A stretch of 64,000 nt of DNA from Gnetum montanum. Its lineage: Eukaryota; Streptophyta; Gnetopsida; Gnetales; Gnetaceae. Shown in pieces: positions 36,216 to 46,979 of the stretch. Under the pieces are notes generated by a model that saw nothing but the letters and a program-made list of their open reading frames with translations, was not told the DNA's origin and did not search any database. Position numbers and translations under genes: made by a program. The stretch spans positions 447,585-511,584 of the forward strand of contig MNCI01020931.1 of the NCBI GenBank assembly GCA_015680685.1, written 5' to 3'. How positions within the stretch are numbered: position 1 is the stretch's first letter; the number at the start of each line of letters is the position of its first letter.

Positions 36216-37189
36216 TATTAGATCCCTTGCTATTATTAATCATGTTACTTATATGTCTTCAAGCATTCTTATATTCTTTTATACTTCTTCTAAAATATCT
36301 AAAATTGAAATCAATATTTTTATTACACCTATATAAAATCAAAGGACCTATTAGAAAAAATAAATTATATAAAATACATAAGCATTGAGTGCAATAGATG
36401 TGTATAATATTTACATAACTTAAACACATCTTTTATATAATTTCCTACAACTAATATTAGTAACTTGAATACATATTGGAATACATGTTACTTATCCTCT
36501 ACTACTTACAGTCAATATAATAGGCAAGTTCTTTTTTCATTTTCCTTGTTTCATCTTTTAGTTTCGAATTCAAGATATGTGATGTCATTCTTTCCTTGTG
36601 AATTAGTATTCTTATACATATTGGAATTATTAAAAAGATGGCTTATCTATCTTTTGGTCCCCACTTATTACAATTTTATTTTTTGGTTATTACTTATTAC
36701 CCCATTGATGCTTTAATTACAATTTGCCTATTACTTACTCACATGTGATTTTCAATTATATTATCATTACTATATTTAAAAAGGACATATTACATGATTT
36801 TGTATTTAATTATTCTTTAGAATATAAAAAGAAATCCTTTTATTAATTGTAATGCTTATAAAAGTGAGGAACTATGATTTGGAATGATGAATAGTACGGT
36901 GCTTATTTCTTAAGTCATAATATCTAGATTCAAACCTTGACATAGGCACTAAAAAGAGGTTATATTTTTGTTCATCAACCAAAACACACACAACACAACC
37001 ACATCCCCCAACCCACCCCCCACCCTACGCCCACCCCCACCCCCTCTTTCCTCCCNATTTAGCCTGTAGATGATGACCCTTGCTAGTTAATATTTTTTAT
37101 ATATAATTATTTTCTTAACCTTAAAATTTTCACATCCTACTAGTTTAAGTGATTAGTAGTTGCATACCTTATAGTAAAATTATGACATC
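36216..37189. other. AT-rich spacer with a C-rich tract
   Basis: No gene recognised; open stretches at 36116-36388 and 36465-36716 have a composition expected of AT-rich noncoding DNA. At 36996-37055 is a strongly C-rich tract on plus, with runs of four to six C, ended by a single N at 37056. Confidence 0.45.
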
Positions 37190-39140
37190 CCATTCTCAGA
37201 TGTGATGTATATGAGTCATTGGTTATTAATCTTGCACAACAATTCAAATTTTAAATTACCTACCTTTTAATTGAAGCTTTAGTTCAATATTAAATGATTT
37301 AATGCAAAAGTAGAACATTCAAGTCATTTGTGCAAGGTACTATTTTTATTTTTTTTTCTATTTTTTAAGATAGGTAATGTTTTGATAATGTAACATATCC
37401 TACAGTCATTTATACATTAGCATGTACTATTAATCATTCATAAAAGAATATAAGATTTTAATACCCAATCTAAAGAATATTCTAGAAATCCATATTCTTT
37501 CAAGCTAGTCAATCTTCCATTAATAAAGCTAAGGAGCAAATTATTACTCTTTTCAATTCCATTAAGCACATGGAATCTATTTCTACACAATTTGGTTTTA
37601 AAAAAATGTTTTTATTTTTTATTTTTTAAAATCAATCTTCTTAATTGTAAAAAGGAATTGGTATTGCAAGTAGATAGGAAGACTTATATTCAACTAATTA
37701 CATATCATAATCTTCCTAATTCTTGTAACTTTTGTTATCATGAATGATATTTGTTTAATGTTTGTTCTTTTATACTCAAGAAAAAAGGTGTTAAAGAAAA
37801 TAAAAAAATATGTTAAAGTTCATTTAAATTTTTTCATCATGAAGGACATTTATTTAATGTTTATTCTCTTCTACTCAAGATTAAGAAAAAGAAAAAGTTT
37901 GTTGAAATTGATGAAATATGTTGAAGTTGAGGATATAAAAAAACAATTTGAAGTTTAAGATATGAGAAATTAACTTACTATAAATTATAAGAATGATCAC
38001 ATGACAATAAGGAAATTAGAGAAAACAAAATTTTATGTAATTATTTTTATCTTGTATTACATGAAATATTTATCAATTTAGACAGATAGCTCCTAACATA
38101 AATTTTTCCTCATCTAAAAGGAATACTATTAATTTAAACATTAAAACTTATATTAATAAGTGGACTATAGCTAATGGCAAAGATTCTTGGTGTAAGGATA
38201 ACTCTAATGGACAATATACGCACTGGTATCCCATCGAAAACTAGTTTTCTATTAGTATCTCAAATTCTTTAGCTATTTAAACTCAAGCTCAAATGTTGAG
38301 AATGATGCAAATGTTGTTACGGGTGTTAAAACTTGAAAGAATTAAAACATAGGTAAACCCAAACATATATAGTCCACATGGAACTCTATAAGTTGGCATT
38401 GTCTACCAAAATCAAACCCATGACTTAAGTTTCCAAATAAAGAGTTATCACTAAGCTAATGCCTCATTGTTACAAATGTTGTTAAGACTAGGACCATCCT
38501 TCCTACAAATAATTAATATTTCTTATTTTATTTTTCAAAGCATTAATTATAAGATTATATTCTTTAGTAAACATCCCTAAACTTAGAAATTTTTTTCATG
38601 TTGATTTGGATATTTTCTACTTAATGTTGAGCATGTGATGTACTTTAACTATTTTCCTTATTATTAATATTATTTTTAGGGTTAATATCCTCTTCTCCCC
38701 ATTTTAAAATATCTTATTAATAGAGGAAAAGGATCCATATTAGAAAATATTTAGTTTCTTTCTAAACTTCCCTAAGACTTGTGATTTGATCAATTGAAAT
38801 AAGTTATGAAGATGCTTAGATAACTTATAAAGTTTCCATTACACTATGTTGGAACCCAAAATATTTTTTTAACAATATTTACTCCTAAGACATATAGTCA
38901 AATTAGATATTTATAATTAAATAAATAAATAGTGAAATGTTAACTTAGTGGTAAAATTCTTTTTTTGAAAGCTCCAAGTTATAAGTTCATTCTAGTAGGA
39001 AATGTTGAGTTATAAAGTTCTCATTAGACTATATGTCTTAAGGTATACCTATATTTCAATTATTTCTTGTTCCAACCCCCCAGTATTGCCTACCACTTCA
39101 AACTAATACCTTTAAGTTTCCAAATCAAGAGTCTTAAGCT
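37190..39140. repeat. Right copy of the older ~3.4 kb tandem duplication
   Basis: Counterpart of 33840-35640. It includes SINE copies on minus at about 38320-38471, on plus at 38930-39080 and a truncated one on minus at 39083-39140, each matching a SINE at the equivalent place in the left copy; the SINEs were therefore in place before the duplication. Confidence 0.65.
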
Positions 39141-39248
39141 AAAGAAGTTGAAACAAATACTAGGCCTCAAAAATCCCAAAAGAAGATATCTACATCATCG
39201 TCTTAGGCCTCTTCTTAGTTGAGAAGGTCCAAATCAACTAGCAGCTAG

Positions 39249-39925
39249 ATGAAATCTTCATTGAAGAAGCTACTTAGGCCATTTTCTTGTACCTTAGGGA
39301 TGATTGGTAGGAATCTCTCTTGCCTTTGTAAGAGAATGAATGCAGTCGAAGTACTCCTTCCTTCTAATGGGCAACAATTTGAGGAGATCACCACTCTTTC
39401 CATTTCAAACAATAAGGAGGACCTTTCTACCCCACCTAGACATTCAATAGTAGCTCGACCTTCCCAAGCATATAATTTAGGAAATGCCTTAGATTTAGAT
39501 GAGCTTGATGCACCACCAGCACATGTCCAGGGGGAGCTTCCTAATATCATGTAGGTTGGATCCAATTCCCATCATATAGATGATTCTTCAACAACATTTG
39601 AGCAACATGTTATGGAGAGACTCTTTGGGACTACCTCTCAATAGAGACCTATTGATCCCATCACCTATCAAAGGAATGATGGTTCCTCCTCTTAGCAAGT
39701 TCCATCATAGCAAGACCCACTAGCTTCATCTTGATTTCGAGTGAAGCTTCGTCCAAAGAGAGCTCTAGTCCAACTACCCTCTTCGAATGATGACAATGAG
39801 CATCATGTCTATAGCTCTAGTATCAGCAGTGATGATGATGAGAAGGAGACATGTAGACTTACTCATGCTACAGCTACTTTGGATGAGGATTCAAATGATG
39901 TAATTGAAATTAGTGCTTAGGATCC
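39249..39925 (+). pseudogene. Decayed ORF of unknown family
   Basis: A frame open at 39249-39554 continues in the same frame to about 39925 with only isolated TAG/TGA/TAA codons. Readable parts are Ser/Asp-rich near the end (SSDDDEKE) and there is an acidic stretch LDLDELDAPP at about 39475-39505. No domain recognised. The composition and single-stop decay are like the retroelement ORFs nearby, so a transposon origin is likely but not shown. Confidence 0.4.
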
Positions 39926-40129
39926 TCAAGTGATCCCTCCATTTTTATGATTTCTAAAAAGGGGAAGAATTTGTTGTCTATAAAATCTTCACAAATCTAT
40001 TTATGGATATCTTGTTGTACATGGTTATGGATATATCAATGATTGTATGTATTGACAATTGTTTGACATGGTTATGTATTGTTATTATGACATTATAAAA
40101 ATAGGTTTTCACCTTGAATAGTATCTTGG

Positions 40130-41370
40130 AGATCTTTTTTTTATCTCTTTTGATCTCTACCTTGTGCCTTGAGCCCTAGAGCCCTATCCTAATGATACCT
40201 TTGGCTACAATTAGAATTTATATGTCCTAAAGTATTTTTATCAATTACTATAATTTAAATTGCATAATTACTCAACCATTTTCTTAATTTTTGGACTTCA
40301 CCAAAAAGAGGAATATTATTGAACTTTTGACATGTTAAAATCTTAAGAAAATGGAGAACATAGTTTGGTTGTGTGTGTGTGTTAATCTTGCAAGGCATGA
40401 ATGAAACTCGAGGAAATGAAAACAAGGTGTCAAAATGAAATCTACAATGAGCATGAACATGGAAGAAAACAAAGGATACAAGTTAAATGAAGAAGCTTCA
40501 AGGCTTGGGAAGAAGGCAATTTGATGGAAAGAAACCTTAGAATTCAAGAAACCAAAAGTTGAAGAGACATTTATTGTTTTTAGGAGACATCTCCATTGTA
40601 GAATAGACATCTCCCATGAGACATCCCATTTTCCAAGGAGATATCTCTCCAAAAGTAAGGCAAATCTCAAGCAAATATCCCAACTTTGAGTGACATGTCT
40701 ACATTAGTCATTGGGTAGCCATTGCAATATTTTTGAGGTGCTTTCGGAAACTCTAAAGCTATAAGAAGACATCAAATTCTTGGAAATTATGTGAGAACTA
40801 TCAACATTAAAGCAAGCATTTTTTGTTCTATGATACTATACTTTTGTACTTCATTGTCACATCATTTAATTTATTTTTTGTAGTACATGTGCTTTAAAGT
40901 AAAAGGACCTGTAATTTGAGTTACACTCATTCCTTGATTTTCTTTCTCTTTCTTTATTACCCTGCAAGGTTCATGTGCTTCTTGCAAGAAGGCATCCATT
41001 TTGAGCTTGTCAGGATCTTGTGGGACTAAGTGGTTTTGTAGCATCAAAATACTCTAGAGCAGAGCTTAATTTTGTACAAGTTGTAAGATCCTTGAAACCA
41101 CATTTTGAGTTTGTTGGAATCTTGCGACGTTGAGAGATTTTGCAATGATGAAACTCTCCATAGTGGAGCTCAAATCTTATAAAGGTTGTGGTATCCTATA
41201 AACCACATTTTGGAACAACCAAAGTCTAAAGGTGTGCAAGGAATACCATTCAAATGTGGACTACCCAAGTTGGGAAACCATGTAATTTTTGGTGTGTTTT
41301 GTGTGACAAGGTTGACTTAAAATTAAGGAACTTATTCAACCCTCTTTCTAAGTTCTTGATCCTCATTTGC
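40130..41370 (+). repeat. LTR-like noncoding DNA with internal repeats
   Basis: Ends in TTATTCAACCCTCTTTCTAA followed by GTTCTTGATCCTCA, which resembles the 3' end of plant Copia LTRs. Short repeats of GAGACATCTCC type lie at 40565-40650. No primer-binding site of good quality follows, and no second LTR was found, so the type is uncertain. Confidence 0.35.
40998..41210 (+). repeat. Two tandem ~105 bp repeats
   Basis: Two diverged units, roughly 40998-41100 and 41101-41210, each with TTTTGAGYTTGT near the start, GRTTTTGYARYRATSAAA in the middle and CTCYAKAGYRGAGCT followed by a TCCT-AAACCACA-like end. Confidence 0.6.
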
Positions 41371-41379
41371 AAACATGAG

Positions 41380-42386
41380 CATCTAAAAAGAGGAAAGCAT
41401 GATCATTGAGCAACATGAGGATACATTGGACAAAGTATTGTAGATAGGGTAGGCCATTGAAAACGTATTTATCAATCCTAAAGATGTCACTGCAAGATAG
41501 TCTAGGCTAATTGCAACCAAGGGGAAGCTAGTACTATTTAACACCTAGCTACAACAAGCTAGGTTGAATATTCAAAAACTATAGGATGAAGACATCCAAC
41601 TATGTGCTCATCTAGATAACACACTATGGTTCATCATCCTAGAGCAACTTGACTCAAGATGAAATCAATCAATTGGTGGCTAAGTAGCAATAGACAAAGA
41701 TGGGGGGAGGAAAGACAACATGGGATGCATCAATGGCCAATTTGAAGTTACATGAACTAAAAAAGATCATTGACATGTTAGAGGAAGAAAATAGAGACCT
41801 ATCAACAAAGAACTAGAGATTAACTTAGGTAGAAAAAGAAAAAGAATAGATGAAAGTAATCTTGAATCATCTTTAAGAATAACTTATCAAGGAAAATTTG
41901 GACATAAAGAGGTTAGCTAAGGAGAATTAAAAAATTTCCATGGCAAAAGTTCAAGTGATTTAACAATAATCCATGATCAATATCGAGACCTAAAAAATGA
42001 AGCTATAAAGAAGAAAGTATTTAAGAAACCCTATCAAAATTAGGTTAGATTATAGAAGGAGATTAACAAGAAGGAGATCTAAATGGTCAAGATCCAACTA
42101 AACATTACATTGCAACAATCATTTCACATTATCTAGCAAAGCATCCTCAATGGAATCAATGTGGTTAATTAAACTGAAATTAAGATGAAGGATCTACAAA
42201 TCAAGAAGATGACATACTACATGAAACTAGCTAACCTTCAGTATGCCAATATTACCATATTAATAGCTAGCTAACCCAAAACAAAGGTAGAGAAACAAGT
42301 CACCACCATATTCATAGTCTACAAATGCGAGAGTTAAGTCCATGATCAAACCAAGAAAAAGCTACAAGTTATGAATGTGAAGTTGG
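41380..42386 (+). pseudogene. Fragment of a retroelement coiled-coil ORF
   Basis: The sequence from ACATGAGGATACATTGGACA to about 42386 is a diverged copy of 48470-49440, including CACCAAGGGGAAGCT (41516 versus 48577 region). Translated pieces are rich in K, E, Q and L, as expected of a coiled coil, with many stops. It ends where an LTR sequence begins at about 42387, so it is the truncated end of an older relative of element B. Confidence 0.6.
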
Positions 42387-42940
42387 AGCATTCACTTTGT
42401 TATTTATTTGTTTATTTAATTTTTATTTACTGTTTTCTCTCTCACCCTTAAACTCCTAGAACGTGGAATGAGTACGACTTGATTACGAGCATTTAAGTGT
42501 GACTACTTGGTATCCCAGTGGCGTACCTAGGATCTACGCTTAGTAATCCTAGTGGTGTACCTAGGATCTGCACTTGGTAATCCCAGTGGTAGTCGTGCAT
42601 GAGGTCCAAGATGTGTACAAATGATCAAGGAATTGGCTGCTCGTCACACTTAGGCTAGATTATATTTTCTTATCCTTTCCCTCATAGCTTAGCTTAGTTA
42701 ATATTACTTTCCACTACCTTCAGAAGTAGCATTAGATTAGGAACATATCATACACCTCACTCTGGACTAAACCATATGTGACAAATATAAATACTAGTCC
42801 AGGTGGGAAGACAGCGAACTACGACCTAAGGTTAACAATCTAGGTACCACAACTAGTCCATCTACAGAGTTCGACCGAATCACACGTGAGAATGCTCGTA
42901 TTCGTATGGTTGAGCATAGGGTTATCTCTGCTGCTCATCA
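42387..42940 (+). repeat. 5' LTR of element B, truncated at its left end
   Basis: Matches the right-hand ~550 bp of the complete LTR at 49972-50849 with roughly 40-50 differences by eye, mostly transitions. It ends CTGCTCATCA at 42940. The U3 and TATA part is missing; the left neighbour is the coiled-coil ORF fragment. The R/U5 tandem repeats are at 42505-42600. Confidence 0.8.
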
Positions 42941-42941
42941 T

Positions 42942-42960
42942 TGGTGTCGTTGCTGAGGAT
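42942..42960 (+). promoter_or_regulatory. Primer-binding site, tRNA-Asp type, element B
   Basis: TGGTGTCGTTGCTGAGGAT directly after the LTR. It differs from the complement of plant tRNA-Asp (TGGCGCCGTTGCCGGGGAT) by four transitions, all in the C-to-T or G-to-A direction. Confidence 0.8.
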
Positions 42961-43077
42961 GATGCTAGTTATCTAGATTAGTTAAATCATACAAGGTTGT
43001 TGTAAAGGACTTAATGATATATCAAGAAGAAATAATTATAAAAAGTCACACATAAATTCACACACAACTTCATAACA

Positions 43078-45063
43078 ATGTCTCTCCTAGCAGATAATAA
43101 TAATGCCACACTTAGTGAGGAAGTTCATTGGAGAACCAATGAACTATATGACGATGAAGATTGGAGTATACAACCTAAAGTGGGAGTTTCTTATAAGAAT
43201 GAACAAAAACAACATCATCGCAACACACGAAGACATAACTTACCCGATAACGATGAACCCCCATTGGCCACTACAAGCTTAACGCAAATACAAGAGGCTG
43301 TTTGAATCTCACATAGGCATCGTAAAGAGAGTCGACTACCCAGGCTCGATTTAAATAACTTTCCCAAATTTTTAGGAGGCTATGACTTAGATCTGCATCA
43401 ACATTTACAAGCCTTCTACGATGCCTGCACATGGAATAACATTGATAACGGTTGGCAAAAACTTAAGCTCTTTCCTATGACACTCGTTGACCAAGAAAAA
43501 GTATGGTATAGATCGTTAAAACCAAATTCAATATGACACTAGTCAACAATGGTAGAAGTCTTTAACGAAAAATATCAAACCTACGCAAGAGTGTCAGCCT
43601 TGAGGAAACAAATCCAAGGATGGAAACAAGCTCAACATGAACCCTTGGACATGGCCTTAGAAAGATATTATGCACTGTTAAACAACTGTCCAGGCCATGG
43701 GTTTTCCAAGGAAAGGCTAATGTACCATATAATTGATGGGCTACGTAATGAGACAAGGGATACCTTAGGAACATATGCCCCAAGTCAACTATACAACCTA
43801 CAAACCCATCAAATCCAAGAGCTTATTAAGTGGGTAGTAAAAGAAGAAGGAGAACTAGCTAGATGGGAGAGTGTTGGAAAACATCAATGGGACCAAAATA
43901 CTAACTCAACAAAGGTCCATAATCATAATAGGGAGAGATCAACAAATCTCAAGGTGGAGACATCATCTTTGCCAATACAACAATCATTAGAAGAAGCCAA
44001 GGCAAAGATCAATAAGATGTTGGAATGGATGCATCAAAAGGGTGGAGAATATATCAACAACATTGGAGATAGAGTTTTGACAACCCAGGAAATAGGACAC
44101 AATAGTAGACATTTGAAAAAAAGGAATAAAGTAAATAAGTGCTCAACTGCCAATCATGCATACGAATGCAACATATGCCTGTATGATCACCCCAAGGGCC
44201 AATGCCCAATATTGTTACATATACATGAGCATTGGGGAAACACATTACATCCAAAGTTCGTATAGAGATACTGTGTTAGATCATAGTGGCAACAATCCTA
44301 GTCATGGGGGAGACCACCCTTAGACTAGAGGCACCCTTCACATTTTCTGAGTCCAAATGTTTATCACGTTCAACATCCTATTTTTCCATTTGGGCCACCA
44401 TACTCTATCTCACCACAATACCATTCTCCACAATACTACCAACCCATACCTCCAACACAGCCACCACCTTATGCATCTTACATCCCTCCTAACTTTCAAC
44501 ATTCTCATCCTTTCCCTTCTTCCACAATGCCATCAAATGTTCCTAAGGTGTTTGTGCCACCGCAACAACCCATGAACAACACTTGTGCTACTACTTCCAA
44601 TCGCAATGAGAAACCTCAACAACATCAAAAGCGCCCCTTCTTTAAACACAGTCATAAGAAGGGACAACCTAATTCAGAGGCCATTACATCTTCCAACTCA
44701 ACACAAGTCCAACACTGTGATGCACCCTTACCTTCGAACCCAACACCTCATGTAACTTTATCAAGGCCACCAACTTACACTTCAACAACCATACTGCCCA
44801 ATGAACACAATCATGGGAGGCATCAATCCAATCCTTGCATACCATCTAATGGTCACAAACATCATAGTGGGTCAACTAGTTATCCAGGACCTACATTGTA
44901 CATAGTGCCCTACTATGCTTATTATAATCAAGTGTGTGAACCCCAAGGGGATAAGTATAGACCGGTTCCAATACTTCCAACATGCAAGGATCCTTATCTT
45001 CCATTTATTAATCCTTGCTATTCTCAATTGCTTAGTTATGGGGGATATCCCCCATTTCAATAA
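43078..45063 (+). pseudogene. Gag of element B (single frame with a few stops)
   Basis: One reading frame of 662 codons from the ATG at 43078 to TAA at 45061, interrupted by stops at 43303, around 43535, at 44263 and a few just after. The capsid (Retrotrans_gag) region runs from FPKFLGGYDLDLHQHLQAFY (about 43356) to HIIDGLRNETRDTL (about 43770). A zinc-knuckle-like CNICLYDHPKGQCP lies at 44167-44208. A proline-, histidine- and glutamine-rich tail follows, 44370-45063. No protease or RT follows. It forms virus-like particle capsids in related elements; here it would need mutations reversed. It is related to gag of element A. Confidence 0.85.
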
Positions 45064-46410
45064 CAAGCAGGATTAATAAATATTTTTTAATTTTCTTTAA
45101 TTTTACAACTTTTTGTTTTATCTTTTTGTGTGTTTATATTTTTATGTTTTTGTAAGTAATCTCATCTACAAATAAAACACTCATGTGGAACGTTGGTTGA
45201 GGTGTGTTTTATGTTATTAAGTCATGAGTGATCAATTATTTGGAACAGTGAGCCCACTACACCCACTCATCCACTCTATAAATAAGAGGATCTGTTCATG
45301 GGTACATTGATATTCTTGATATTTCTAAAACTTAAAATTAATTTTGTGTTCATTGTACCCAAAATGATGAGGGATGCACTAAGAGGGAATGATTAGGGTG
45401 TGACATCAAGGGAACTTGTGGATTCTCTTTGGTGACCTCTGTGGGAGTTATCATGCAATGTGGTTGTACTAAGATCCCTGTAGATCTAATGAAAATGGGA
45501 GTAAGAGTAATCAAAAGGGCACTCGCAAATCAAATGCTATTCTAGGGGATCCCACTGGAAAGACATGCACCCATGCCTGATGGTTGGCAGCTTCTCTAAA
45601 TTCAGTAGAGAAAAAAAATGAGAGAAAAGAAAAGAAAAACAAAGTGCCATAAAACAAAAATCACTCCTCCCTTGTACTAAATGCCAAGTGATCGTACACC
45701 TTGTTGTTATGGTACTCTCATCATTGTTCATCATGGGATGAAATAATACGATGTCACTGTTTAGAGGAATGGACTTGGTCCTGATCTTGGAATGATGGGT
45801 TAATGACACATTAATCATGCTTTACACGCAGGATTCATTGTGCCCTGGGTCAGTTACCTCATGTCCCAATCTCTACGATCCCTTTCTATAGTTCATCTCA
45901 TCTCACTGTTCGTGTAATTGTAGCTCATGTCCCATGTAACATAGACTTTTCATTTCATTCCGGTGATATTTACATGTGTGTGTTTTGTGGAGTTAGTGTG
46001 GATTACATTTAACCCTTCTAGTGCCCACGGACACTTTAAGTGTGGTTACACAAGGGCATTATAGGTTGAAACGTACTTTGGGGAGGACCCACTTGTGTAA
46101 TTTTGTTGTAATCTTCACTAATTCTCTAGCTCAAACACACAATTCCTTACCCTCAGCTTAACTATTTAATTGATTTTCTTTCCCTACTATTATCCCTCTA
46201 AATTTTAATGTTCCAATGTACCATTACATTCCCTTTTCTTTGTAACCGCCAAATTTTTATTTGCTAAAATTCACATCATTATCATTAATAGTGCCTTTCA
46301 AATCAATGAAATTACCCTAGGACATCTTAATACTTTCCAATGTCCTTGATATTTAACATTAATTTCAAGAAAAATCATTAAAAATTTGGTATTTTCTAAG
46401 TGTCTCACAT
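45064..46410 (+). other. Noncoding middle of element B
   Basis: No pol domain can be read in any frame. There is a TATA-like TCTATAAATAAGAGG at 45273-45287. An open minus frame at 45537-45818 has no recognisable content. This stretch sits where pol would be in an autonomous element. Confidence 0.45.
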
Positions 46411-46415
46411 TAGTA

Positions 46416-46542
46416 GGGACGAGATATCGTGTATGCGATATCGCGTCCCACGGGATATCGTGTACGCAATATCGTGTCCCATAGGATATCGCGTACATGA
46501 TGTATTGTACGCGATATCGCATCCTATTTTCCTATAAATAGG
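46416..46542 (+). promoter_or_regulatory. Palindromic GATATCG array with TATA box inside element B
   Basis: About three units of ~31-40 bp, each built from inverted GATATCGYGT halves (for example GGATATCGTGTACGC followed by AATATCGTGTCCC), at 46416-46523, then CCTATAAATAGG at 46531-46542. The same kind of array precedes the TATA box in the LTRs. The following ~450 bases lead to the long ORF at 46980. It could be an internal promoter for that ORF or the relic of another LTR. Confidence 0.5.
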
Positions 46543-46711
46543 AACCCCCTGCCGCAACACTTAGCATCATTTTGCCATTTTTATGGGGGGAGTTCTTGAA
46601 ATTTTTCTCTATGACTTGCGATTGTGTGACCCTTGCTTTTTCACTCATATCTCGCACACTGGTGCTCCGATGTTAATTCCATTTGAATCTGCTTGAACCC
46701 AGAGTGTTCAA

Positions 46712-46725
46712 TTTAGTCGTGGGGG
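46712..46725 (+). repeat. Second copy of the polypurine-tract motif
   Basis: TTTAGTCGTGGGGG, identical over 14 bases to the polypurine tract beside the 3' LTR (49956-49969). Its place inside the element recalls a central polypurine tract. Confidence 0.4.
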
Positions 46726-46979
46726 AGAGACACTTGCTGAAAAGTTCCTAACTTTTTTGAAATTTATCATCACCCGAAGGACATCAGTTAGTGTAATTAA
46801 CTTAACACTTAGAACAATTATGCCAAAAATCATATAACCTTAGGTATACCAAGAGATTAAAATGATAGCCACCTAAGTCATAGGACTCATTATTACAAAC
46901 TTTTCAGGCACGGTCACACATTATAACATAAGATCTTTACTTAAGGTAAGTAGTAAGGTATAACTTGATTTCCAAAATA

